A stretch of 64,000 nucleotides of DNA from Hemibagrus wyckioides (Eukaryota > Chordata > Actinopteri > Siluriformes > Bagridae), in contig NC_080712.1 of NCBI RefSeq assembly GCF_019097595.1, positions 20,952,646-21,016,645 of the forward strand, written 5' to 3'. Positions 1 through 13,000 of this stretch are shown one piece after another. A program made the position numbers and the translations under genes. Position 1 is the first letter of the stretch, and each line of letters opens with the position of its first letter. The notes under the pieces were generated by a model. It searched no databases and was not told where the DNA came from. It saw only the letters and a list, made by a program, of their open reading frames with translations.

Positions 1-7
1 TTCTTAC

Positions 8-2018
8 CAATAAGATGGCCTGTGTAGCCTTTAGCAGGGTCATAAGGGCACCTTTCTCGACCCTCCTCAAACACAGAAGACATTTTAAACTCCTTACTAT
101 CCTGCAAAAACACAGAGGAAAACAGACAGACCATCAACAAAGCTACAAAAACAAACATTGTAAGCATCAAATAAAAATATGAAACTAATGCGTGGACTCA
201 TGGAGTTTTTTAATATTGTACTCACAATATATGCACACTGTGGGCTAAATGCATGGGTTCCACACGTATATAAGTGGGTGCTGTTAAATCTCTGCAGGAA
301 TCGGATGTGGTTAAAGCATTCACTCTGTAATACAGAATAAATGTGTCAGTATATTAGAACCTGATTAAAAAAAAGGAATTATGTAGATGTGTAAGGGTGG
401 TTTACACAAGGGTGGTGATTTACCTTGTTATCTTTGCCTTTGTCCAGACAGAGCTGCTTCTGGTTTTCAGGTGCCTCCCAGTCAATCTGTATGAGGAAAA
501 GTTTACCATGCTAATTTAATAGGCAATGTGTATTTCATTTATTTTTAAAATTTCTACATATGAATTGGAACACCTGCACACCTTCTCATTCATGCAAAGG
601 GCTTCAGTTAATGTTCATAACAAATATCTGCATCTGGACAAATGTAATCTCTGTGTCTTTGTGCCAGATTGCGGTGGTTTGATCTTATAGGATTTATACA
701 CCCAACAGTCTTTACACAGAAGTGTGTGAAAAACAAAACACATCCAGCAATAGTGGCCATTCTGTACGCGAAAACACACTGTTGATGGCCAGGCTGGTTT
801 GAGCTAAACAGAAAGCTACAGTAACTCAACCAACCATGCTTTACAACTGAGCAGCTAATAAAGTGTTCCTAATAAAGTGAATATACATGCTGTCCTTATA
901 ACTGTAATTTTCAATTCTGACAGTAGAAAATCTACAAGGCTGCATTTTTACTAGACAGTGGTCTCATATCTGAAAAACAAATCTGAGACATGCCAGTGGA
1001 GTACTCACAGTGTGACTGGAGCTGGAGATATCAGAGGCCTGCAGGGCATATAACGCCCCTCTAGCTCCCACATACAGCAAACCTGGCTCCTCCTCCAGCA
1101 GAAGCGTACTGTAGTTCACAGCAGAGCCACTGAAGCGTCTGCTCTTCCACAACTCTGATGCAGACACAACACAAACACACAAAGGTCATACTAAAGCCTC
1201 AAACTGGCAGAATGTCAAGTTGATGTTCAAAGATTTACTACAAAAGGTAGGTACCTGCAAGGAAACTGTTAAAGGAGCAAACAATCAAATCACCAGTCCA
1301 GCGGATGTAAGGTAAAGGATATCAACATCAATGCCCATGCATATAAAGCAAAATTATTGCTTACATAAAGAGAGAAATATTAGCCGACACATTGTTTACA
1401 GCTTATGGATATGCACAGACAGTGCAGCCTCATTTACTTTCATTTATAGCTTTCTTTCCACAAAATTTTTCCACAAAATTTTCTCATTGATACTTGTAGT
1501 CTTTGTCCTGTTCACTCTGGATAAGTGTGCCTAAATGCTTTAAAACTGATAAAAACTAAACAGTACATTCCATATCTTAATATGAAACAATATAATAAAT
1601 GAAACAATTTGAAGTTGAGGTTTAAAAGCTTTTCACGAATACCAAACTTCTTGTGTAAAACACTCATAAAAAACGATTTACCAATAAACCCATTCGTTTT
1701 AAGTTTGATGACTGAGGACCAGTGTGGGTATAAAAGTTAAGGTTTATTATTCTATATAGAAAAAACATTCCAACAGTGATGGCATGATTATGTGGTACGG
1801 TTTTTCCATTGATCCAGTATACCACACAGCAACATAGAACAAACAAACACACTACAAATTTCATTTTTCTCCTGTGTGGGTGTCTCTGGCAGGAAGGACT
1901 TTAGAGACAGTGACAGGAAAAGATTGTATGTTGCTTTAGGAATGCTTTAGCAATCAACTGAAGGGACACATATGTCAAGCAAAGCCAGAGAGTGACAGAG
2001 TGGAGTATGTTTCAGAGA

Positions 2019-2056
<38 letters not shown>

Positions 2057-3268
2057 CAGAATATGACTGTGCTTTATGACTCTATGCTGACACTGCTCTC
2101 TATTTAACTATGAATCACTTGACAAAAACACATCAATCATGTTTCCCTCTCTCAGTAAAGACGTCTTATTGTTTTCCCTCAAGCACGGCGTGTATATGTG
2201 TTAATGTGTGTGTTTACATTATCTACAAAAAACCTGGTCAAACATTTAAACTACTGAGGAATGCTTAACATTTACAAACTCAAACACACACACAAACACA
2301 CCAACATGAAGACATACTTCACTTTGGCAAAACACCTCTCAGACGTCACCTCAGTGAGTCAGTAACACAACATCCAACTAGCCTTCAGTAACTCAAAGTT
2401 CACCACTATCATATCACAGCACAGGGGCAGAGCCTGGATGTGTGATGTCTCCCCGTTTGTTCCCTCTTCACCATACAGTGTAAGCATTCTGTTATCTTAT
2501 CAAATTTCTACTATTACAAAATACTACTCCCAGGATAATTTACTACATCATTACCCGTAGTGTACCGTAAATCCAGGGCACAAGCTATGCTCACTACTTA
2601 GTACCACACTACATAGCAAAAAAAGATGGAAAGATGTACATACATGCACTTGGTTGTTTATTTAATGCAATAAACGTTAAAACGTCCCTTCCCTTTTTGT
2701 GGTTTCAGTTCATTGGGTAATTTGTAACCTCCACATTGTTTATGTAAGGACGGGTCATGATGGTGTGTTTAAAGTGTGCTCACTAGCAAATGCCTGGATT
2801 CAGTCCCGCACTGCTGCCTTATATAGTGCTCTGTACCGAACATTCTCGGGTGTCAGACAATGATCTTTATGCATCTGTCTAGTGCTCAAAACATTTGTAT
2901 TTTTAGCTTTATCAGGATTCGGAAAAACACTACATTAATAAAAAGTGTCAGAAATGAAATGAATTCTATCTCGAAGAGTTCATTCACACTCTAGTTCACA
3001 AGTGATAAGTCCTAAACTGCTCACACAATTTTCATACGTTTGTACATGCCTGCAGTATTTCTAAGAAGTTTAGTTCAAAATCTGTTTTAATTTGTTTCCC
3101 AATATACAAACAAACAAGCAGCATAATTTAAGCACTACCACCCTGACCAAGCCCAAACTATCATTTCCTCCAACTTGCATTCATTCGTACGTTTAGGTAT
3201 TTATTTATTTATTTAAAGTCTCTAGTCTCAATCAGATATCTTGTAAATCTTTCAGGCATATTTTCTTC

Positions 3269-3302
<34 letters not shown>

Positions 3303-6101
3303 TAGACAGATAGATAGATAATAACTGAATAAAGTATCCATATTTGGCTGCATTCCTAGAACAGTCTTTATAGTTAATAGTAACAGACAGAGGACTGACT
3401 GTTAAGAAAATCACTGTAAGTAGTGTTTATTTCCTTATTCTCTGTGATAGACATTTCTCGGTAAGCCGTAATCAGGGGAAAACATGAGTATGACTAATGT
3501 AAAAAATGGTAGACTGTGGCCTTGACAGCTTCAGTAATGAGAGAACTCATTTCCTTGAGTCTTCAAGCAGAGTAATCCGACTGTAAGCTCTATCCTTTTA
3601 GGGTCTGTCTCTCTGTCTCTCTCTCTCTCTGTCTCTCTCTCTCTCTGTCTCTCTCTCTCTCTGTCTCTCTCTCATGTGTTTGTGTGTCTGTGTGTGTAAA
3701 GTACTACAAGCACTAAAGTTTTCAGTCATGCAGTTAATTTGTAATATCCTCTAGTAATAAATCAAACTAAGCTGGTTTGTAATATAATCTTTAAGATCCT
3801 CCAGTCCACTTACTGCTGCAAGAATTATACAGGTACTGTATTATACTGTACATGCTCCCATATACCTGAGATCCTTACATTCCTGCAGCCACACAACAAC
3901 ATGCCTACACATGTGGACAAATCCTTTATTAGTGTATTACATAGACAGGTATGTCGCATATCGGCTGTCTAGACCTGGATTCAACAAAATGATCAAATAG
4001 TCAGTGCTTAAATCTGATCTGAACTGAGGTTTTCCCAACCAGACTCTGATTAGAAGAGCACAATTCTACAGTATCCCCACCCTGAAGAGGGCAAGGCAAG
4101 GCAATGAGAACAAACAAGCATGGAGAAAGGTGAAAGAACATACACCCAATTCAACCACAACAACAACAACTACTACTACAACACACAAACACACACACAG
4201 AGCAGATCAGGCAAGTCTATTCTCAGACCTGCTCCTGAACATCTGGCTTTCAGTCACGTTCGTGAAGAACTTATGACTCACATTCATAGCAGAGGTGTGA
4301 GAGAAAGCACAGCAAACACACAATACAATATGATTTCTTCAGCAGCTTTGAATATAAGATACTATTTCACAACCCATTCAGGCCAAATGTAACACAATAA
4401 CAATAACCAGGGGAACTCCCTCTTTCTTTTATTCTGACAAGCAGCTTCCTCATCAAAATATGGGCTTTAATGACACCCATGCAAAAGTCATTGTGCAAAG
4501 ACATTTATTTTCCCTGACATTTGGATGACTGTGCTAAATCACAGTGCAGGCTTCAGCATGGAGTCAGAGGTGCATGCTGGCTCTGGCACACTCTCACAAA
4601 ACAAAAAAAACAAAAAAAAATCAGGGGCTGTGGAACTGAAGCTGCCACAGTGTGGGTGTTACAACAGTGTTACACAGCACAACATTTTGGTAAGATTTGA
4701 AGATTTAAGATTTGCCACCTTTCCATTAACAAACTGTAACGGCCCTGCCATGATGAATTCCAACAAACTATCACAAGGTCAGTGAGAGGACAGCTGCGTG
4801 TTAACGGGTATACTTGTAGGATAGAAGTAAAACAAACACAAATTCTGACTAATGCTATCAACCTAAATTGATCACAATATTAATCAACAACAGAGAGTCA
4901 GAGACAGAGAGAGAGAAAGAGATAGAGACAGAAAGATAGCAAAGAGTGTGTGTCGCCACAAAGGAATGTTTTCTAAGTAAACATCTTTGAAGGTCTTGTG
5001 AGGACCCGAGCGGGGCAGAACACAAGGCTCACTGTGACATTTTCTTTTCCATCATACAGAAACTGGAGTTTGAGGAATTACCGAGAGCTCGTCAGATTGT
5101 ATACACGCTGTGCTAAACCATGTATTCAGTTGGCATTGCTCTCTGATTGCTTGTATGACTATCCCCTGAGTGTGCCAGATGAACTCTTGCCCATTCAGCC
5201 TTGTGAAACAATTAACTTTAGCCACAAATGGTGCTGCTCAGACCTGCCTATTAATTACTACACCCAGAACATAGTTTCTTCCCACAGTGACTCACTGGAA
5301 GCAAAATCTTTGTGCAAAGATAAAGGTTTCTGCTGGAAGAACCAGCAAGACATAACAGTAAACAGCCTGAATTTACTCTCACATTAATAACTGTCACTCC
5401 CTCCCACACGACTCTGTTAGCCCTGAATATCAAAAGCGCCCAAACAGATTATCTGGCTACAGAAGGAGTAATCTACTCCTTTTCTTTACACAGGCTTGTC
5501 ATCTCTTCCAATGAGCCATCATTTGGTCACTTTTAGGTACTTTTAACCCATAATAATTACTCCAACCATCAACAGTCCTTGGTTTCTCTTATAAGAAATG
5601 ACTACAGTGGTGTGTTATTGTAGTACTGTAAGACTGGAGTCTATAAACACACACACACACACAGGTACATATGTATATATGTACGTGTGCGTGTGTGTGT
5701 GTGTGTGTGCGTGCAAGTATGAGTGTAGGTTTACTATGCGGAGGAGAGCTGAGTGATGATAGCATCCATCTCCGGCTGCTTTGCCAGTTTTGTTCCAGCT
5801 AAAGTAATTACACATAAGAGATTCCCACACAGATGGCCTTGGGAACCCACACAACTGACCTTTCCATCTTAAATGTGTTGTCTCGCACTCTCTCTCTCTT
5901 ATTTTTTTTACTAAATAGATTTATCTCCATTAAAACTAATTCATTACGCTCTGTTCAACAATCCCCTTATCCTATATGTAGTACAAGTCTCCAAAATACA
6001 AGTCTGGCAAAGGATTTAAATTAGTTGTAGTTAGAGGGCAAAGTGACTTAATGGTTAGCACATTTGCCACGAACCTCTGGGGTTTGATTCCTGCATCCGC
6101 C

Positions 6102-6139
<38 letters not shown>

Positions 6140-7988
6140 TTTGCATGTTCTGCCTTCAGTGGTTTCCTAGAAGTACTCCAGATTCCTCCCCCAGTTCAAA
6201 GATATGCATTGCAGTTTGATTTTTCTGTATATTGTTTATAATATGTTATTATTGTGTGAATGAGTATTGAGTATGCACACAGTTGGGTTGGCACCCCATC
6301 CAGAGTGTTTCCCCACCTTGTGCATGGATGCAGATAAAAATCCAAACACAAAAACAACCGCAGTATAGGTCATACATTCAACAACAATAAGCTGTCATAT
6401 TCTTTTTTTCTCCCTTTTACTGGGACTTAACAGGATCTCCAATGAGCTTATTAGATTAAACAATGTCCTTTCAAGCACATAGTGTGACTAAATGGAATGA
6501 TTAAATGGGTGAGGTGGAAAGAGAGAGAGAGAGAGAGACCTGTGTGCCATCTGATACTTTTCTATACTGAACAAGTTGCTAAGAAACTCAACGAACAGAT
6601 TTTTCTAAGTTAGTGGCTGATATAAAAAGACCAGATCCATGCATCATGAGAAGGTGAGATAGAGTCGAGTGGAAAAAAAGGGTAGTATGTGGGTGGATAG
6701 AAGATGAATGATGATGATGGCGAGATGGGATTACATGCACATACTTGCATAACACGAGTACACACATCAATTGCGTCAGCACTAGCGTCACTCATTTCTA
6801 GCAGTTTTTTTTAAAAAATGCAGTTTCGTTGACTTTTGCCTTCCTGTTTGCTAAGCTTTCTGGTCATCAAAACAATAGGTCATCCTTGAACATGTCAGAA
6901 ATAGAAGTGAGCCCGTCCACATGTCTACAGAGTCAGAGCTGTGCACTGGGGTCTTTCTGCTCTGAGGAATGCTATAACCCTCTGGACTGTTGCTCTAGGG
7001 CTGATCGTGGCCTGGGAAAGATTTGCTCTCGTCAAATGTTTGCAAGTTAAACAAACTTGGGACTTTTGACATCCATGCTTGCTTAACTCCAAGTAGGAGA
7101 TAAAAGGAGAGTCTGAGGCAGTTCGAGTGACTCTGTTCTATACTCCATGTGCAAATATTGCGGTCAACCTGGCAGCCCAGATCTCTGACTAGGAAAGATG
7201 ACATTCCTCACCATCTGAATAACAGCAGCCAATCTTCAGCATCTATTGAAACATGCGTGAAAAGCTTTGAAAAGATGCTCTGGTGGGCCTCACATGTCTC
7301 AGAGTGAACGTGTATTAACCTCCTGCTTTTTAGATAAGAATTTGCTGTAAGGGAGAATATTCTTGAGCTGCTAGGTGATACTGTCAAAACTAAACTGAGA
7401 GGCAATGGGATAATAACCAAAATTAAACGCACACTTCTCCAGGGGACTCTAGGGGACTCTAGGGGACTCACAAGGTGGGAGCCTGGACAAGGTGCCAGTC
7501 TATCACAGGGGCCAAACACACTCTCTCACACACACACACAACGAACAATTTAGAGATGCCCATCAACCCGCAATGCATGTCTTTGGACTAGTAAGGAAAA
7601 GAGAAAATGGGAGAACTTGAAGGAAACCCCTAATGAACAGGGACAACATACAGATGCGGTACAAGCAGGTCAGAGGCAGGAATCAATCCCCCAACCCTAG
7701 AGGTGCCAAACCAAATGTTTGTTTATGCCTCTGATGCTATATGCAATACTGCTATAAGTAAACCATGACTGACATCATTCCCAAAGCATTGTTACATGTT
7801 TCCTTGATTTGTTGAGAGTGTAAATGTGAATGTGGCATTAGTGGATATTAGTGGCTCATACCTTTCAAAGGGACAGTAGTTCTGGGAGTGACATCTAGGT
7901 CCAGAGGAGGTGTGAAAGGATATGCCCTGAGTGTGGACATGGCACACAGCAGATGCAGGCATAACAGCCATGCCACATTGCTCCTCAT
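8..7988 (-). CDS. sema4g: Class 4 semaphorin, N-terminal part (sema4g-like), 5' partial gene running off the left edge
   Basis: Secreted-side start of a transmembrane semaphorin, a plexin ligand in axon guidance and cell migration. Five coding exons join in phase: 7862-7988, 1009-1154, 424-486, 226-324 and 8-101. The ATG at 7988 opens a hydrophobic signal peptide ([20 protein letters not shown]), followed by the family motif TPRTTVPFEELW. The sema-domain start follows: [20 protein letters not shown], then [13 protein letters not shown], then [20 protein letters not shown] with its conserved cysteines, then [11 protein letters not shown]. These strings look closer to SEMA4G than to SEMA4C as I recall them. 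The gene lies downstream of slf2 in the same orientation, as SEMA4G does next to SLF2 in human. About 176 residues are in the window; the rest of the sema domain, PSI, Ig and TM regions lie to the left. sema4c or another sema4 remains possible. Confidence 0.85.
563..888 (+). mobile_element. Miniature (internally deleted) Tc1-like element
   Basis: This stretch matches a very common fish Tc1-like element. It has the 5' region with AACACCTGCACACC and TTCAGTTAATGTTCA, then the transposase 5' coding remnant around GTTGATGGCCAGGCTGGTTTGAG, and ends in CCTAATAAAGTG. The middle of the transposase is missing and the reading frame is broken. It sits in a sema4g intron. The boundaries are approximate because the left end is decayed. 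Confidence 0.65.
2013..2058. repeat. (GA)n microsatellite
   Basis: Near-perfect GA dinucleotide run interrupted by two ACAG units, in the large sema4g intron. Confidence 0.95.
3270..3320. repeat. (GACA)n/(GATA)n compound microsatellite
   Basis: Tandem GACA units grade into GATA units. Such compound tracts are common in fish genomes. Read on the minus strand it gives the Leu-Ser-Val-Cys-type spurious ORF at 3232-3414. Confidence 0.95.
3606..3672. repeat. (CT)n microsatellite with regular GTCT interruptions
   Basis: The CT run is broken by a G at near-regular spacing (a repeated unit of about 16 bp, GTCTCTCTCTCTCTCT), so there is a higher-order tandem period on top of the dinucleotide. Confidence 0.9.
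5647..5714. repeat. Inverted CA/TG microsatellite palindrome
   Basis: A CA run passes into GTACATAT, a 4-base spacer GTAT, then ATATGTAC and a TG run. The two halves are reverse complements around the spacer, so one strand can fold into a hairpin. Confidence 0.9.
6043..6310 (+). repeat. tRNA-type SINE, plus orientation, interrupted by a GT microsatellite
   Basis: It has an A/B-box-like head (TTAATGGTTAGCACATTTGCC, then GGTTTGATTCCTGCATCCGCC). A (GT)n tract at 6103-6137 follows, then the body GTTTGCATGTTCTGCC and the GTTGGCACCCCATCCAG segment. The same family recurs at 7.4, 14.1, 24.4, 32.7, 34.9 and 42.2 kb. Confidence 0.7.
7440..7725 (-). repeat. tRNA-type SINE, minus orientation, with a triplicated 10-bp unit at its tail
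   Basis: Reverse-complement copy of the same SINE family: GGTGCCAGTCTATCACAGGG, then GCATGTCTTTGGACTAG, then CAGGAATCAATCCCC. Its left edge carries three tandem copies of AGGGGACTCT. Confidence 0.7.
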
Positions 7989-9025
7989 CGTTATCGCCAC
8001 TTGTTTCGCCCAAGAGAGGTGAGCACCTCAAATCCTTTCAGCACAATAGGACGACACTCTCACAGCAAATATGCACTCGGTGATTTTGTGTCTCGTCTTT
8101 ACAACAAGGTCCCGGCAATCCTCGCTACCTCATCATCCTCCCGAACACTTGATCTAAAAACCAAGACGAAAACAAAAGGTTAGTGGAGGCAGCAAAATAC
8201 GAAAGAATTGCTGAGGTTGCGGGAGAAATAGGTCTGTGGAAAAAAAACACATCACAGTAGAAAATGCGGCAACATCGCTGATTGTTGTCCTCTGTCGGAT
8301 GTACCTGTTTTTAATTAACATAATGGACGGTTTGAAGATGATAAATAATCAGTGGGTAAACAATCTGACCCAGATAATCAGCCCAGCATCTTCTGCACAT
8401 TCCTTGTAAATATTACAATTCTTTCTACACATCTACTTCCATGACATCCCTCAATAAAATCCATCCATCATCTGGTACAAAGAATAATTACTCATTACTC
8501 TAATAACACAGTACTTAAAACATAATAATTACTGGTTTGTATTCAGAGTTTTCAGATTTGTTATTTTATTATTTAATAGTTTTGTAAATATATTATTTAC
8601 AATTTTAAATTTTTTTTTAAATAAAGTCAGACACATTCAAGATTACAAGTGCTCTCACTATAAAAATCTGAAGCAAAAGTTTAATTCAAGTATTTGGTGA
8701 TTTTAACAAGCATGTTGCATGATGTTTAATGGTGACAATAAAATGGCATACTGAGATACTACTGCTACATACTGTGTATACATTCCAGCAGGATTTTATG
8801 ATTCTGCAATCACAGAAATGAATGCAAAGATTTTCTGCAGATATGGGCCAAGACACGTTATGTTACAGGGCGCATTCAATTAAAGACATCTTCAATTCGG
8901 ATGCATGGAACTTAAGAAAGTAATTATATACGAGTCTTCCCTGGTAGCAGTTCGAAAAGAAAAATCCTGTGCTTACAATTTTGCAAAAAAAAAAAAAAGT
9001 TGTTTCACAAGTTTCTAAAAAATAA

Positions 9026-9029
9026 TTAA

Positions 9030-9061
<32 letters not shown>
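9026..9061. repeat. (AAAT)n microsatellite
   Basis: Eight or more AAAT units in a row, intronic. Confidence 0.95.
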
Positions 9062-10044
9062 AAGTGACTAATTGAATGCATTAAACTCAGCCAGTGACTC
9101 TAAAGTTGTGCATTTAAACCATTACTAATTTTACATTTTACTTTAATTGTACCTCATGATTCATCAAACAGCAGAAGAAAACCTATTTGGATTTGTAAAT
9201 AAATTACTGGTGAGAATCGTCAGCAAAATCTAAAATCATGTGTGTCAGCAATGCAAAAGCCTATATTATCATTACCATAAACGATTCTACAGTATGGTGC
9301 AGCAATGCATTTTAAATCTATGCACCAGAAAAGAAACAATATATTGCAACTAAGATAGGATGATACATTTTAAGTAATAAAATGTTTTTTTAATAGTAGA
9401 ACATTTAGTCGTATAAATCTACACATGGTATAAATAATTAACATAAGAATAAAAGACTAAGTTCTATTACCAAAGGACAAACATTCATCAAACAGCCAGA
9501 GGCCACACTAAAAATGATTAAATCTACACAAAAGAGCTTGAGTGCTAAAATGCTTGTATTCTTGAGAATATTGCTGCTTCCTTCTCGACCACACAGATTA
9601 ATTTCACACTTGCAGCTAGAATCCAAATCTGTGTCCGAAATTGCACGATAACTAAATTATTACTAAACCAATGATGTAGTGATATATTCATGTATAATAA
9701 TAAAAGCTTGTATGTTCTAAGTATTCACATGTTATGAGGGGAAAAACAGCATATTACTGTGACTATAACAGCTAATGAGTATTAGAAGAAAGAGCAAAAC
9801 TCTCGATAAGAGCTTGTTATTAGTTTGTCCACATTTGTCTGACCACCTGATTAAGCAGCAGTGCGCATGCATCAACAAACCCTTGCAGTGATCTTGTCAC
9901 TCAGCCAGCTACAGACAACCTGTTACCTTACCTGTTCAGCAAGAAAAAGGCCAGAAAATGTTCTTAAAGTGTAGTATCAGTCTCCCTCTCTCACTCCCAT
10001 TTGTCTTGTTTTGTTTTGCTCACAATCTCTCTCACTCTCTCAGC

Positions 10045-10070
10045 TGATTGGCTGAGGCTCCTGCCAATCA
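10045..10070. promoter_or_regulatory. Inverted pair of CCAAT boxes (possible NF-Y sites)
   Basis: TGATTGGC and GCCAATCA are perfect 8-base reverse complements separated by 10 bases. Each contains the NF-Y core. It sits inside the sema4g first intron, next to CT-rich DNA. A role as an alternative promoter is inference only. Confidence 0.35.
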
Positions 10071-13000
10071 CAACGTAGTCCGACTTCTTCCGTGCCTGAA
10101 GTTAAGGTATGATTATGTATGACATGTATGTAAATTTCCTGCACCTTCCAAAGCTGCACCCATGACACAGCTCTGACTACGATTTGCTATTCAGGATTGT
10201 CTGTACGACTCACATCAAGTTTCAAGATCCTATAAGATTTAGCTCTTAAAGAGGGACTAGAAGCATGACTATCATACTTGATGGTTACTCAAGAGTAATT
10301 CTCTCTCTCTCTAACACACACACACAATTTGATTTAGAGGGACAGTTGTTCTACACTCCCACTGTTCCCTTCACCTCTCTCCCCAGCGTTTTTATACACT
10401 CTGTCCTTCTCTTCTATAAACACTCCAGAACACTCCCTCTCTGTCTAAGATAAACACACGCTTGTTCCCATTAAACAAGCTTACGTACCAGATGAGAGCT
10501 GTTTTCTTTTCCTTCCTAACCCCTATCGCTCCCTAAGAGGACATGCACGCAGCACCCTCTAAGTTCGTTCTCCCGAAATCCCACAAAACTAAATACAAAC
10601 ATCTGTGCCACTCTTTCCCTTTCTCAGGAGCACACACACATACACACACATTAAGACACCTGCTGCATTACAGGAATCAGCAACACACGACGGTGAACAG
10701 TTACATCGGTTCAGCCTCGGCTGCTGTGCGTCTCCATGACTACCGCTGGGCTGTCACAGCTGGTTGTGAGTGTGGTGTACAGGTGCAGTGTAACCAGCTT
10801 TTAATAACAAGCTGTTGCACAAGCAAAACAGGATGTGACAGGAGCCCAGGAATTTCTCGAACAATTACAACCACTGCCAAAATAACATCTAATCCCTTAC
10901 TAGAAAGAGTAAAGGCAGAGGAACTGCAGGAACGTGTGTGTATGCTGCAGACAAACAACTGGGCAGTCGTGACAGCAATTAACTGATGCCACTTTGTACA
11001 TATGTTCATCTTTCCATCTTATTCTAGAGTTTCTGAATGACCAGCAGGGAAGATCTCACACAAAGCTGAAGCTACAAGCATTATGACTTTCATACTGAAT
11101 AAAATATAATAAAGAACTATTTTGGGGGGAAAGCGTTAGAGTTTACAATAGCTGTTAAGTTTAAAAAGTTTGATGGTTTCTCTGTTCAGAAGGGTGGCCG
11201 GTGAAAAAGCAGGAGCCAGTGGGAATAGCTTGAGGAGAATGCGTTGTTAACGGATATGTTCAACAAATCTGCAAAAACATTGTACAGCAGCTGAGAAAAC
11301 GTGTAGTGGGTAGGGACCATGTATGCTGCAAATAATAAACACAAAATTATATCTAGTTTTACGCTCATTGCTTCCAGACTTTCTGGACAGCCTGTATTTG
11401 CAGTTATGTAACAAGCCACGTTTTAATAGAATTATAAAGTTTTCACATAACATAATTTTGTAGCTTTCAACTGACATGTTTCATAACAGCTGCTGGTTTA
11501 GGGTACGACAACAAATGGATTTTTTCTCTCTTTTCGTTTTTCTTTCCATGATTTTGAAATTTTCGAAAGAAATTTTCACAGAATATAAAAGACAGCTTGT
11601 ACTTTCAACTAAAAAAAAGTTTTGAAGCTTTTGAAGATTTTTTTCCATGCCCGCTCGGTTTTCTACTCACAGCTCAAAGTCCTGAAAAAATATATCCATA
11701 GGGCATAAACAAATCTCACTGTCTGTTGTGTAAAAGAGGTCTCAAAATGGCTTTTCTACAAACTGTGTGAATAAGCCATGGCCATATTTTAAGTCAGTCC
11801 AGAGATTTTAAGCACAGCACCTAGCACGTATCTCTCACACGCCACACTCTCAAACAATACTAAAGGCAGTTAAATGAGATAAACAGGGTGGAGGAGGAAA
11901 AGCGAAAATTTGTCAGTATTATAAAAGGCTGCCCACATTAGGTTTCATGGCCACAGCCATAATTGCTCAGCACGTCCCCGGAAAGAGTGCAAACGAGAAT
12001 GTTACAGAAACCTCAACTCCTCTAACATTTCTTGTGTGTTCGAATCTGACATTTCAGATTGCACAGAAGGATACATCAATCTTTCTAAATCTGAGAACTT
12101 AAAAACCTGACAGCCTGCGAACCTGAGAATACTCCACAGCGTTCCACCCCTAGATCATTTCAGCTAGTCATAAAATACCATCTTGTTACATTTTCATCAT
12201 CATCAGGAGCTGCATTTATGAACATTTTTGAAGCATCACAAAGAATCCAGGATAATCATGGAAAAAAAAAAAAAACTTTGCAAAGCATGAACCTGAACCT
12301 GAATCTGAACGCCAGTGGCATCTGTTAGCAGCTCAGCTGGGATGAGAACCCGAATGTATGTTTAACCAGCTGTCTGTCACACTGAATACATCCATCCACA
12401 CGTCTAAAAGGTCAGTCCTCCATCAGCCACTCTTATAGAAAGAGTGGCTCATATTAACCACAGCCGCCCTTCAGCTTCAGTAGGTATGCCAACATGTTGA
12501 ATAGAAGCAGTGGAATTGTATTGAAACTCCATTTCATTAATCAAATATATTGAACAATGTTACTTTTCAGAAACTGAAGTCTATAGCAGCAGCATGATTT
12601 AGTTTCATTCTAATACTCTGATGGATCATTAATACTCTCCCTGAAGCCATGTCACAAAAAAAAAGAAAAGAAATCTGAATCAGCTATGGTGAATAAAATG
12701 AAGGCTGACATTATTAACAGGGGTGGCTTTGACATGTTAAAACTATAACGTTACTGATTAATAAAGCCTTTCTTAGTATTGTGTTGTAATGAAAGCTCTA
12801 CGTATCTGACAGAATCTTTCCTTGCACTCAGAAATGCCTGACTTAAAATAAGGCACTGTGTTTGCATGTCTTGATACTAAACGATCCACGCTTATTTATT
12901 GACCCGAGGGGCCTGGGAAGCCTTGTGCTTTTCCCATAAAGGATAGAAAAGGGACTCTGGTGAGCTATAAATGGAATTAATGGAGACAAAGAGGTCACAT

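Larger units (their letters stand above)
1155..7861 (-). other. Large sema4g intron between the signal-peptide exon and the first sema-domain exon
   Basis: About 6.7 kb with no coding exon that I can support. It is AT-rich and holds several microsatellites and two SINE copies (listed separately). ORFs here, for example at 4120-4392 and 4998-5387, have low-complexity or random composition and no recognisable domain. A short pyrimidine tract, AG acceptor and GT donor around 1252-1275 could flank a tiny exon. It is not needed, because 7862 and 1154 already join in phase. Confidence 0.6.

Noticed and set aside
1331..1534. ORF of 67 residues in a sema4g intron
   Set aside because: Hydrophobic, AT-driven composition, no splice context or domain.
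3232..3414. ORF with repeated Leu-Ser-Val-Cys
   Set aside because: Translation of a GACA/GATA repeat.
4998..5387. 129-residue plus-strand ORF
   Set aside because: No recognisable domain, no flanking exons and random codon use; it lies antisense in an intron.
7435..7475. Short direct repeats considered as a CRISPR-like array
   Set aside because: Only three adjacent 10-bp units without spacers, in a eukaryotic SINE.
10543..10986. 147-residue ORF rich in His and Thr
   Set aside because: Contains a CA microsatellite and lacks any family signature.
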